From Paraburkholderia solisilvae (GTDB lineage: Bacteria; Pseudomonadota; Gammaproteobacteria; Burkholderiales; Burkholderiaceae): a DNA stretch of 64,000 nt. Both the position numbers and the translations under genes were made by a program. Location: the NCBI RefSeq assembly GCF_902859875.1, contig NZ_CADIKF010000032.1, positions 21,807 through 85,806 on the forward strand, written 5' to 3'. Below, in pieces: positions 8,410 to 17,740 of this stretch. Below the pieces are notes generated by a model, which was given only the letters and a program-made list of their open reading frames with translations, was not told the DNA's origin and ran no database searches. How positions within the stretch are numbered: position 1 is the stretch's first letter; each line of letters opens with the position of its first letter.

Positions 8410-9405
8410 CTATCGAGCGCCGCCACATTCGACCGCCTGATGCTGTGCATCGCGCGAGGCCGCGGCGAGCGCGTCCCGAATCGCCGACATCTGCTTCGGC
8501 GAATCCGACAACACCGCGTCGACGCCGAGACACGCCATCGCGCGATAGTCGTCGGCGCTATTCACCGCGATCGCGACGATATGCACGTCAGGTTGCTGTT
8601 TGAAGCAGGCCACGGTGGCAGGTGTCCACAGTGTCGCGGTGACTTCCGAACGGCCTTCGCCGAGCGTGAATTGTTCCGATATCTGCAATGCGCGGCGCAG
8701 TTCAAAAGCCGTCCACGTATGCGACGCCGGCGCATCGCTGCAATCGCCGGCGAGCATCGCACGCAGCAGGCGCAGACGCGTCGCATCGCGCGACTCGAAC
8801 AGGTGCGCCTGCGGATAGGCGGCGAAGCTGCGTTGATATGCGTCATCGGTCGAATAGATCGTCACGCGCGACCAGGCGTGCTCGTCGGTCAGCACCCGCG
8901 CGACGGCCTGGGCCTGCGGCTCCGCCGGCAACGCCTTCATGTCGAGGATGACCGGCATGGCCGCCGGGATGGTGCGCAGCGCTTCACGCAACGTCGGAAC
9001 GGGCGCGGACGTCGTCCGGTACGGATACGTGACATGGCCGTCGGCGCCGGCCACCTTGAAGGTCCAGCCCGCATTGACGCGAGCCAGTTCCGCCGCGGTG
9101 TGCGCCGATACCGGCCCGGTGGCATCCGTCAGCACCGACAGATCGGCAGGGCGATACAGCACCGGCACGCCGTCCGCGCTCAGTTGAACGGTGAGCCAGA
9201 TCGCATCGGCACGGTTGGCGATCGCGAGCCGGATGGCCGCGAGTGTATTTTCCGGCGCATCGCCCGTGCCGCCGCGATGCGCGACGATACGCGGCAGCGA
9301 CGCGGCCGCCGCGCTTTCTGATGGCGGCGCCGCGGAGCCTGCGCCGCAGGCCGACACCAGCAATACGGCTGATAGCGCGGACGCCGCGCACAACGATCTG
9401 AACAC
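8410..9405 (-). CDS. GDPD-family lipoprotein with degenerate active site
   Basis: 331 residues from GTG 9405, which has an AGCGAGA-type site upstream. It gives a clean lipoprotein signal peptide with lipobox VSAC (C20), so the protein is probably membrane-anchored in the periplasm. The fold is that of glycerophosphodiester phosphodiesterases: IVAHRGGTGDAPENT (40-54) and later ILDMKA. However the usual E-x-D metal ligands are replaced by W70-L-T72, and the second catalytic His-Asp by R85-P86; only the HRG histidine (H43) remains. Catalysis by the standard mechanism therefore looks impossible. The longer frame to TTG 9525 would overlap the DUF3761 start and bury the signal peptide. It sits next to ugp, which imports the products of true GDPDs. 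Confidence 0.85.
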   Translation of the reverse strand: MFRSLCAASALSAVLLVSACGAGSAAPPSESAAAASLPRIVAHRGGTGDAPENTLAAIRLAIANRADAIWLTVQLSADGVPVLYRPADLSVLTDATGPVSAHTAAELARVNAGWTFKVAGADGHVTYPYRTTSAPVPTLREALRTIPAAMPVILDMKALPAEPQAQAVARVLTDEHAWSRVTIYSTDDAYQRSFAAYPQAHLFESRDATRLRLLRAMLAGDCSDAPASHTWTAFELRRALQISEQFTLGEGRSEVTATLWTPATVACFKQQPDVHIVAIAVNSADDYRAMACLGVDAVLSDSPKQMSAIRDALAAASRDAQHQAVECGGAR

Positions 9406-9518
9406 GTGGATTCTCGCTTTGAAAAGTGAAAGAGTAAGCACGAGTCTATGAGGCGCGAAGGTAGACGGGTCGTTGTATATCATTACGGGCGCCGCTTTTA
9501 CTCGAACAACACGAAAAA

Positions 9519-9824
9519 ATGACAATCAGGATTGCGCGTCAACCGGTGCGTGCGCTGCATCGTCTGATCGCGGCGAGCGTGCTGCTCTTCGCGACTTCGG
9601 CGTTCGCGTATCAACCGCCTGCCGGCACGCCGGATGAGGCGGACCTCAGCAACCACAACACGTATCGCAACAGCGACGCAGACACGGTCCACGCGCCCGC
9701 GCGCTCACGTTCGGGCAAGGCGCCCGAAGGCGCGAGTGCGCGCTGCCGCGACGGCACATACAGCTTCAGCCGCCATCGCAGCGGCACCTGTTCGCGCCAC
9801 GGCGGCGTGGACGCGTGGCTTTGA
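9519..9824 (+). CDS. DUF3761 family secreted protein
   Basis: 101 residues. A signal peptide (hydrophobic stretch about 14-30, ending SAFA) is followed by a low-complexity linker and then the C-terminal motif ARCRDGTYSFSRHRSGTCSRH, with two cysteines, which defines DUF3761. Function unknown; probably periplasmic or secreted, with a disulfide between the two cysteines. Transcribed divergently from the GDPD-family gene, about 110 bases between start codons. Confidence 0.8.
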   Translation: MTIRIARQPVRALHRLIAASVLLFATSAFAYQPPAGTPDEADLSNHNTYRNSDADTVHAPARSRSGKAPEGASARCRDGTYSFSRHRSGTCSRHGGVDAWL

Positions 9825-10191
9825 ACGCTGAGGCCGGGCGGCGGCGTGGCGGCGTGTCGTCGTGTCGCCGTGTCGCCGTGTCGTGGGCTCGTAGACTCAT
9901 GGCCTCGCGGTCGCACGCTTGCGGCATCGCACCGGTTGCCGTTGCCGCGCCCGCGCCAGCAAGCGCGAAGTACAATGGCACGTCCTCCCGCCGCGCGCCG
10001 CGGCCGCTGCATCGTACGAGTGAAGCGTCGCGTACCGACACGCAGCAGCGGCGCCGTGCACGGGAGCCGGTCACAGCCCGTCAACGCACGCAGCCAGGTC
10101 GTCGGCCGATGCGGCCGCGCTGTGCCACTCACCCCCCGCTGCCCGCCCGGCGTCGCGCCGGCCGGCGGCATCAACGCCCAAATGCAAGCAA
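9825..10191. other. GC-rich intergenic region with octamer repeat
   Basis: About 365 bases without a supported gene. 9853-9884 is four head-to-tail copies of the octamer CGTGTCGC/T. The remainder is high-GC sequence with open frames on both strands but no family resemblance. It should contain the ettA promoter. Confidence 0.5.
9853..9884. repeat. Octamer tandem repeat (CGTGTCGY)x4
   Basis: CGTGTCGT, CGTGTCGC, CGTGTCGC, CGTGTCGT at 9853, 9861, 9869 and 9877. It begins 28 bases after the DUF3761 stop. Confidence 0.85.
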
Positions 10192-11859
<1,668 letters not shown>

Positions 11860-11870
11860 GGGTTGTTACG

Positions 11871-11967
11871 CGGGTCGCGGGTCGCGGGTCGCGGGTCGCG
11901 GGTCGCGGGTCGCGGGTCGCGGGTCGCGGGTCGCGGGTCGCGGGTCGCGGGTCGCGGGTCGCGGGTC
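11871..11967. repeat. Heptamer tandem repeat (CGGGTCG)x13.9
   Basis: Thirteen perfect copies of CGGGTCG from 11871 to 11961 plus six bases of a fourteenth, starting 11 bases after the ettA stop. There is no point difference between copies. Because 7 is not a multiple of 3, each strand reads as a 7-residue peptide repeat (RPATRDP on the minus strand), which is why long spurious frames cross it. Confidence 0.97.
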
Positions 11968-12310
11968 ACTTGGTGCTCGGTGCTTGGCGGTGCGCGGTTG
12001 GCTACGCGCGGTCGAATGCTGGCAGGTTGGCGACCGAGGCTGCGTCGTGTCTGCAGTGACGCGGTACGCACCATGTCGCTGCCGCGCGTTTGCCTGCCCG
12101 CGATCAACGAACAACGAACAAAATGATTAGCGGCCCGCGGTCGGCAACCGGCCGGCCGGTGAAAATCGCACCGCTCACCAACGGCATGACGTTTGCTGCG
12201 CCACGCTTCGTAGCTGGCGACTTTATTGATGGCGATCCGGTTGGCGGCAAGCCCCAACGAAACTCACCGAATACGCGACCGCCACGCGGGTACGGTCACG
12301 AGGAGGCGGC
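11968..12310. other. Intergenic region upstream of the AsmA-like gene
   Basis: About 340 bases after the heptamer array. No gene recognised. The final 15 bases include GAGGAGG, the ribosome-binding site of the next gene. Confidence 0.5.
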
Positions 12311-13441
12311 ATGACGATGTCGGTTGGCAAGCGCGTGATGATCAGCGTAATCGCGATCGTCGTCGTCCTCGTGGTCGCCGCGCTTGCCGGCCTGTACTTC
12401 GTGCAGCACGAAGTGAAAGAACGCGTCATTGCGGCGCTCGGGCCGCTTGGCAGCGCTGAACATATCGACGTCGGCTTCCGCTCCATCCGGCTCACGAATG
12501 TGCGCCTGATTGCGCCGCAAGACTGGCCGGCGCCGGACACACTGCGCGCCGCGCAAATTACGCTTGTGCCGGATCTGCACGATGCGCTCACGCGGCGGCG
12601 CCTGCATCTGCGCGAAGTCGTGGTCAGCAATTTCACGCTGACCGCGCTACGCAAGCAAAACGGCACGATCGAGTTGCTGCCGAACCTCAGACAATCGGTG
12701 AGCAACGCGCCGCCCGCAGCGAGCGCGCCCGCAGCGCCCGCCCCGCTGCCCGCGGAAAAACTGATCGATCACATCCGCTTCGAACGCGGCACATTTGATT
12801 TTTACGATCGGATGGTCAGCCAGCCGTCGTACAAGGTCAGCGTGACCGACGCGAACGCGAGCGTCGATCACATTCATCTGCCGGATCTCACCGAGCCGAC
12901 TTCGCTGTCGGTGACGGGCTCGATCAAGGGACCGGAACACACGGGCCAGGTCACGTTCGGCGGCTGGATCAAGATCGCCAACAAGGACTCGCAGCTTACG
13001 ACCACATTGCGCGGCGTCGATGTCGTGATGCTCGACCCGTATCTGCTGAAAAAGGCCGGCACGAAAGCGCGCGTGACCGGCGGCACCGTCGATCTGAACG
13101 TCGAATCGACGGTGCGCGACTATCACCTGCATGCGCCTGGCACGGTGACGCTGCATCATCTGCAACTCGCCGAGTCGGATAACCCGCTCGACACGTTTCT
13201 GTCGATTCCGACGCGCGCCGCGGTCGCTGCGCTGAAAAACCATGGCGACGAAATCACGCTGCATTTCGTGCTGGACGGCAATCTGCGCGACCCGAAGTTC
13301 AAGCTCAACGAAAGCCTGATGACCGAACTGCGCACGAATTTCGCAAAGGCGCTCGGCGTGAGCGCGGAAGGCGTCGCGAAGGGAGCGGGCGATACGGTAA
13401 AGGGCCTCGGCAATGCGCTGAAGAATCTGCTGGGGCAGTAG
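12311..13441 (+). CDS. AsmA/DUF748-like membrane-anchored protein
   Basis: 376 residues. One N-terminal membrane helix (about 8-31) is followed by a periplasmic domain with alternating beta pattern: GFRSIRLTNVRL, LREVVVSNFTL and FERGTFDFYD are typical of AsmA/DUF748 repeats. A Pro/Ala-rich linker lies at about 133-150. Family members are anchored in the inner membrane and implicated in envelope assembly or phospholipid transport; the specific role here is unknown. Excellent ribosome-binding site GAGGAGG before ATG 12311. C-terminal helix is amphipathic. Confidence 0.75.
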   Translation: MTMSVGKRVMISVIAIVVVLVVAALAGLYFVQHEVKERVIAALGPLGSAEHIDVGFRSIRLTNVRLIAPQDWPAPDTLRAAQITLVPDLHDALTRRRLHLREVVVSNFTLTALRKQNGTIELLPNLRQSVSNAPPAASAPAAPAPLPAEKLIDHIRFERGTFDFYDRMVSQPSYKVSVTDANASVDHIHLPDLTEPTSLSVTGSIKGPEHTGQVTFGGWIKIANKDSQLTTTLRGVDVVMLDPYLLKKAGTKARVTGGTVDLNVESTVRDYHLHAPGTVTLHHLQLAESDNPLDTFLSIPTRAAVAALKNHGDEITLHFVLDGNLRDPKFKLNESLMTELRTNFAKALGVSAEGVAKGAGDTVKGLGNALKNLLGQ

Positions 13442-13485
13442 GCGCGGGCGCCTGGTTTGGCTAGCCGCGAGACGGCGCGGGCGTC

Positions 13486-13640
13486 GGTTTGCCTTGTGCG
13501 GTTTGCCTTGTGCGGTTTGCCTTGTGCGGTTTGCCTTGTGCGGTTTGCCTTGTGCGGTTTGCCCGATGCCGTTTGCCCGATGCCGTTTGTTTGGTGCGGT
13601 TCGCCCAATGCGGTTGCCGGGCACCGCCTTGCCGCACAAG
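13486..13640. repeat. 14-bp tandem repeat (GGTTTGCCTTGTGC)x5 plus decayed copies
   Basis: Five perfect copies of GGTTTGCCTTGTGC at 13486, 13500, 13514, 13528 and 13542. They are followed by diverged copies based on GTTTGCCCGATGCC and GGTTCGCCCAATGC to about 13630. The perfect copies lie nearest the upstream gene and the decayed ones away from it. Confidence 0.93.
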
Positions 13641-13697
13641 TAGCGCGTCACTCGTGCGACATGGACAGTGTTCGAAACAGCGCTCGAATCAATCCGG

Positions 13698-14321
13698 TCA
13701 AACAGGCAAACCAAGTTCACGCAGTTTCGCTTCGGTCTGCGCGGCGCTCGTGTGATGCACGCCGTGCCAGCCCAATGCACTCGCCGCTTCGGCGTTTTTC
13801 AGGTTGTCGTCGATAAACACGAGTTCATGCGGTGCGACGCCCGGCAGGTGCGCTTCGATACGCTCGCGCATCATCGCGAAGATCGCCGGGTCCGGCTTCA
13901 CCAGCTTCACGCGCCCCGATACGACGATGTCGCGAAAGCGCCGCAGCACCGGAAAGTTCTCCCACGCGTACGGGAATGTCTCCGCCGACCAGTTCGTCAG
14001 GCCGAAGAGCGGCACCCCCGCGGCCTCGAGTTTGTCGACGGTCGCGACACCATCGTGCAGCACGCCCGCAACCATCTCGTGCCAGCGCTCGTAGAACGCG
14101 CGAATCAGCGCCTCATGCTCGGGAAACCGCTCGACCAGTTCCGCGGTGCCCTCAGCGACCGGCTGACCGCCGTCCTGGCGAATCACCCAGTCCATCGTGC
14201 ACACATTGTCGAGAAACCACTGACGCTCGGTTTCATCGGGAATCAATGTGCGGTACAGGTACTGCGGACTCCAGTCGATCAGCACGCCGCCGAAATCGAA
14301 CACGACTGCCTTGATGGTCAT
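13698..14321 (-). CDS. HAD-IA family hydrolase (YihX-like phosphatase)
   Basis: 207 residues. Motif I is VVFDFGG with nucleophile Asp9; the usual +2 Asp is Gly, as in YihX-type members. Motif III lysine lies in SGRVKLVKPDP and motif IV is FIDDN. A C1-type helical cap occupies about residues 17-85. Such enzymes dephosphorylate sugar phosphates or act as dehalogenases; YihX itself uses alpha-glucose-1-phosphate. ATG 14321 has GGAG six to nine bases upstream; the frame extends 26 codons further but without family similarity. Substrate not predictable. Confidence 0.88.
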   Translation of the reverse strand: MTIKAVVFDFGGVLIDWSPQYLYRTLIPDETERQWFLDNVCTMDWVIRQDGGQPVAEGTAELVERFPEHEALIRAFYERWHEMVAGVLHDGVATVDKLEAAGVPLFGLTNWSAETFPYAWENFPVLRRFRDIVVSGRVKLVKPDPAIFAMMRERIEAHLPGVAPHELVFIDDNLKNAEAASALGWHGVHHTSAAQTEAKLRELGLPV

Positions 14322-14446
14322 GCAAGCTCCGTTGTTGTTCACAGGTTGGTCAGCCACGTTGTTGCGACGCGCATCGCATGATGCGTGAAGGCTACCCACG
14401 TTCGGCCGGCGGGTTGATGGAGATCGGTTCGATCGGCCGCCAGCTC

Positions 14447-14524
14447 GATCGGTTCAACCAGTTGAACCGGTTCACTCGACTCGATCGGTTCAACCAGCTC
14501 AATCGGCTCGACCAGGTCGACCAC
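14447..14524. repeat. Degenerate ~18-bp tandem repeat
   Basis: GATCGGTTCAACCAGTT, then a diverged copy, then GATCGGTTCAACCAGCTC and AATCGGCTCGACCAGGTC in succession between the HAD gene's upstream region and the aminopeptidase stop. An imperfect relative of the cleaner arrays elsewhere in the window. Confidence 0.7.
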
Positions 14525-14583
14525 TCCTTGCGCACAGCGCCCCGCTCCGGCGCGGCCGGTTCGCTCCGCCGGTCAGTGCGCAA

Positions 14584-16407
14584 TCAGATCGCTTTCGTGC
14601 GCGTCTCGAGCCACGCCTTCGCGTCCCCCGACACATGCGGCGCGATGCGCGCGCGCACCGTCTCGTGATACGCATTGAGCCACGCGCGCTCGTCGTCGCG
14701 CAACAGCGGCAGCGCGATGCAGCGCGTGTCGATCGGGCACAGCGTCAGCGTTTCGAACTCGAGGAAGTCGCCGAACTCGGTCTTGCCGGCCGCGCGGTTC
14801 AGCACCAGATTTTCGATCCGGATGCCCCATTTGCCGGGCCGGTAGATACCCGGTTCGATCGACGTGATCATGCCCTCTTCCATCGCCGTCCATGCTTCGG
14901 CCGCCGCATAGTGCGAAATGACTTGCGGCCCTTCGTGCACGTTCAGGAAATAGCCGACGCCATGACCGGTGCCGTGACCGTAGTCGGCGCCGGCCTCCCA
15001 GATCGGCGCGCGCGCGATCGCATCGAGCATCGGCGAACGGATGCCGCGCGGAAAACGCGCACGCGACAGCGCGATCGTGCCTTTGAGCACCGTCGTGAAA
15101 TCGCGCCGGTGCGCATCGTCGATCGCGCCGATCGGCACGACGCGTGTGATGTCGGTGGTGCCGCTCAGGTACTGGCCGCCCGAATCGATCAGCAGCAGAC
15201 CGTTGCCTTCGATCGTCGCGTGCGATTCGGGCAGCGCGCGATAGTGCGGCATCGCGCCATTCGCGTTGAACGCGGCGATCGTCGAAAAGCTCAGCGTGAC
15301 AAAGCCCGGCCGACGCGCGCGGGCCGCCGTCAACCGCTCGTCGACGGTCAGCTCGGTGAGCGTCTCGCGGCCGAGTGCCTGTTCGAACCACGCGAAGAAC
15401 TCCGCGAGCGCGGCGCCGTCCTGCTCCATCGTCGCGCGCACATGGTCGGCTTCCGCCGCGGTTTTGCGCGACTTGAAGAAGGTGGTCGGATTCACCGCCT
15501 CGACAATTTTCACGTGTGACGGCACCGAGCGCAGCATGCCGAACGTGATGCGCCGCGGGTCGGCAAGCAGCGTCGCACCGGCGGGCAGCGCGGCCAGCGC
15601 ATCGGCTGCCTGCGCGTACGGTTCGACGCGAATGCCGTCGCGCGCGAGCGCATCCGCGAGCGCCGCGGGCACTTTGCCCTCGACCACGAACAACGACGCG
15701 CGCTCGAGCCCGATCAGCGCGTGCGCGACGAACACCGGGTTGTAGTTCACGTCGGCGCCGCGCAGGTTCAGCAGCCACGCGAGATCGTCGAGTGTCGAGA
15801 TGAAGTGCCACTGCGCGCCCTGCTCCTGCATCGCGCGGCGCACCCGGCCGAGCTTGTCCGCGCGCGTGACGCTCGCCTGCGGCGGCGCGTGTTCGTAGAC
15901 CGCATCGGTCGGCAGCGGCGGGCGCTGCGGCCAGATCGCGTCGAGCAGGTCGACGTCGGCGCGCAGCGTCACGCCGCGCGCGCTCAGTGCGTCATGCAGC
16001 GCGCGCGCCGCCGCGACGCCCAGCACCGCGCCGTCGACACCCACGGTGCCGCCCGCCGGCACATTCTGCGCGAGCCAGTCGATATGCGGCTGGGTCTGCT
16101 GGCCGCCGGTCATTTTCATCAATTGAATGCCGGTGCCGGCCAGTTGCGCATCGGCCTGCACCCAGTAGCGGCTATCGACCCACAGGCCGGCGAAATCGGC
16201 GGTCACCGCTAGCGTACCGACCGAGCCGGTGAAGCCGGACAGCCATTCGCGCCCTTTCCAGCGCCCCGGCAAATATTCGGACAGGTGCGGATCCGCCGAC
16301 GGCACCAGATAGGCGGCGAGGCCTTCGCGCGCCATCACGCTGCGCAATTGTGCAATCCGTTCAGGAATCGATGCGGTTTCGGGGAGTCGGACGTTCATCG
16401 TGTTCAC
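14584..16407 (-). CDS. Xaa-Pro aminopeptidase (M24B, aminopeptidase P type)
   Basis: 607 residues, close to the ~600 of large eukaryote-like aminopeptidase P. Two creatinase-N-like domains precede a pita-bread catalytic domain. Metal ligands are visible in order: Asp in LLIDSGG, Asp in GTTDITR, His in GHGTGHGVG, Glu in SIEPGIY and Glu in FLEFETLT. It removes N-terminal residues before proline, in the cytosol. The first codon is GTG 16407, with an in-frame ATG three codons on (16398); neither has a strong ribosome-binding site. It is 22 bases downstream of the small membrane protein gene and may be cotranscribed with it. Confidence 0.92.
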   Translation of the reverse strand: MNTMNVRLPETASIPERIAQLRSVMAREGLAAYLVPSADPHLSEYLPGRWKGREWLSGFTGSVGTLAVTADFAGLWVDSRYWVQADAQLAGTGIQLMKMTGGQQTQPHIDWLAQNVPAGGTVGVDGAVLGVAAARALHDALSARGVTLRADVDLLDAIWPQRPPLPTDAVYEHAPPQASVTRADKLGRVRRAMQEQGAQWHFISTLDDLAWLLNLRGADVNYNPVFVAHALIGLERASLFVVEGKVPAALADALARDGIRVEPYAQAADALAALPAGATLLADPRRITFGMLRSVPSHVKIVEAVNPTTFFKSRKTAAEADHVRATMEQDGAALAEFFAWFEQALGRETLTELTVDERLTAARARRPGFVTLSFSTIAAFNANGAMPHYRALPESHATIEGNGLLLIDSGGQYLSGTTDITRVVPIGAIDDAHRRDFTTVLKGTIALSRARFPRGIRSPMLDAIARAPIWEAGADYGHGTGHGVGYFLNVHEGPQVISHYAAAEAWTAMEEGMITSIEPGIYRPGKWGIRIENLVLNRAAGKTEFGDFLEFETLTLCPIDTRCIALPLLRDDERAWLNAYHETVRARIAPHVSGDAKAWLETRTKAI

Positions 16408-16429
16408 CAGAAAGTATTGAGCGGCGCCG

Positions 16430-16687
16430 TCACCGACGCCGCGACAGCATGCCGATCACCGAGGCCGCCGCGACGAGCGCGGCCGCCGTGCAGACCGGCC
16501 ATTCGAGCGTGTCGCCATTGTGGAAAAGCGTGGTGACGTTGCCGGCCATGCGCGCGAGCGCCGCGCCGAGCACGCCCGCGAGCACCGCAACCCACAGCCG
16601 CGCGCGGCTCGCTCGCCGCAACGGATGCAGCCACCAGCCCGCCAGCCCCACCGCGACACCAAGCACGACAATGCCAGGCCACCCCAT
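16430..16687 (-). CDS. Small integral membrane protein (GlsB/YeaQ-like)
   Basis: 85 residues with three hydrophobic segments (about 2-20, 31-47 and 60-80). Gly-rich helices and a short basic loop (HPLRRASR) give it the look of the transglycosylase-associated GlsB/YeaQ/YmgE family, although the match is loose. ATG 16687 was preferred over GTG 16705 because GGAGG lies ten bases before it. Upstream neighbour of the aminopeptidase gene. Function unknown. Confidence 0.6.
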   Translation of the reverse strand: MGWPGIVVLGVAVGLAGWWLHPLRRASRARLWVAVLAGVLGAALARMAGNVTTLFHNGDTLEWPVCTAAALVAAASVIGMLSRRR

Positions 16688-16949
16688 CAGCGGCACGCCT
16701 CCCACCGCCGCCGACGAAATTTCGGATTTGTCCCATAGGCCCGGCTGCAGACGATAGCTAGCATTTTTCTCTCATTAACCCAGAAGGTCAGCACGGCGCG
16801 TGTCTGCGCCGCTGTTCATCGGCGGTTCGCCAGCGGTTTGCCAGCAGCGCGGCGATGAGTAGCGGTTGAGTTTAGGGGCGGGGATAACGTTAGGCAAGCC
16901 GCAACGCCAGCGCCCACGCCTCCCCGGGCGCCGGTCTGAAACGCTCTTC

Positions 16950-17696
16950 ATGCGAATCGCCCTCATCGAGCCGGACCTTCGCCACGCGGAACTCGTTTCC
17001 CGCCTGCTGTTCGCAGCCGGCCACGCGTGCCAGCACTTCAGCGCCAGCGAGCCTTTCCTCAACAGCGCAAAGCAGCTCTTCTTCGACCTCCTCCTCACCG
17101 AAGCCTGGGCCGGCGACCGCTGCGCCGAAGATGTCATCGCGCTCGCGCGCGAAGTGCTGCCCGGCCTGCCGGTCATCGTCACGATGAAAGCGCCGCGCGA
17201 GAGCGAACTGGTGGCCGCGCTGCACGCGGGCGCCGACGACTGTCTCGCGAAGCCGGTGCGCGGCCCCGAAATGCTGGCGCGCGTCGACGCGCTGATCCGG
17301 CGCGCGGGCTTTCGCCGGCCGCGCAGCCGCTCCCGCGAAATCTTCGGCGACTATGCGTTCGATGGCGGGCGCTCGATCGTCATGTTCCGGGGCGTGGCGG
17401 TCCCGTTGACGCCGAAGGAACTCCGCTTCGCGCTGCTGCTTTTTTCGAACATGTCGCGGCCGGTTTCGCGCGCGCAGATTCTTGAAACCGTCTGGGGCCG
17501 CCGCGACATCAGGTCACGCACGCTCGATACGCATGCATCCCGCATCCGCGCGAAGCTGGAACTGCGGCCCGAGCACGGCTACGCGCTGACGCCGCTGTAT
17601 GGCTACGGATACCGGCTCGATCCGGTATCCGGCACGAGCGGCAATGACGGCAACGATGAGCCGCCCAGGACTGAAACAATCGTGGAAACGCTATAA
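16950..17696 (+). CDS. OmpR-type response regulator lacking the phospho-acceptor Asp
   Basis: 248 residues: receiver domain (1-115) and winged-helix DNA-binding domain (about 130-225, ending GYGYRL). The usual conserved Asp at the end of beta-3 (LMVLDLMLPG in OmpR) corresponds here to DLLLTEAWAGD, so the acceptor position is Thr. One acidic-pocket residue (IEPD), the MKAP region and the Lys in CLAKP remain. It may act without phosphorylation. No histidine kinase gene is adjacent. The C-terminal ~20 residues are disordered and acidic. Its stop codon overlaps the hemA -10 element. Confidence 0.88.
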   Translation: MRIALIEPDLRHAELVSRLLFAAGHACQHFSASEPFLNSAKQLFFDLLLTEAWAGDRCAEDVIALAREVLPGLPVIVTMKAPRESELVAALHAGADDCLAKPVRGPEMLARVDALIRRAGFRRPRSRSREIFGDYAFDGGRSIVMFRGVAVPLTPKELRFALLLFSNMSRPVSRAQILETVWGRRDIRSRTLDTHASRIRAKLELRPEHGYALTPLYGYGYRLDPVSGTSGNDGNDEPPRTETIVETL

Positions 17697-17719
17697 TATG
17701 GGGCTAAACCATAGCCCCA
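17692..17719 (+). promoter_or_regulatory. hemA promoter -10 element with inverted repeat at the start point
   Basis: A perfect TATAAT (17692-17697) overlaps the end of the response regulator gene. Immediately after it is an 8-bp inverted repeat TGGGGCTA (17699-17706) / TAGCCCCA (17712-17719), which spans the expected start point. No good -35 was seen; CTGAAA at 17671-17676 is the best, with a short 15-base spacer. Confidence 0.6.
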
Positions 17720-17740
17720 GTCACCGGGCTGTCCCCATTT

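Noticed and set aside
11871..11967. CRISPR array
   Set aside because: The repeats are contiguous with no spacers, and no cas genes are present.
11866..12257. Open frames across the heptamer array
   Set aside because: Only a repeated heptapeptide from the array; no independent coding support.
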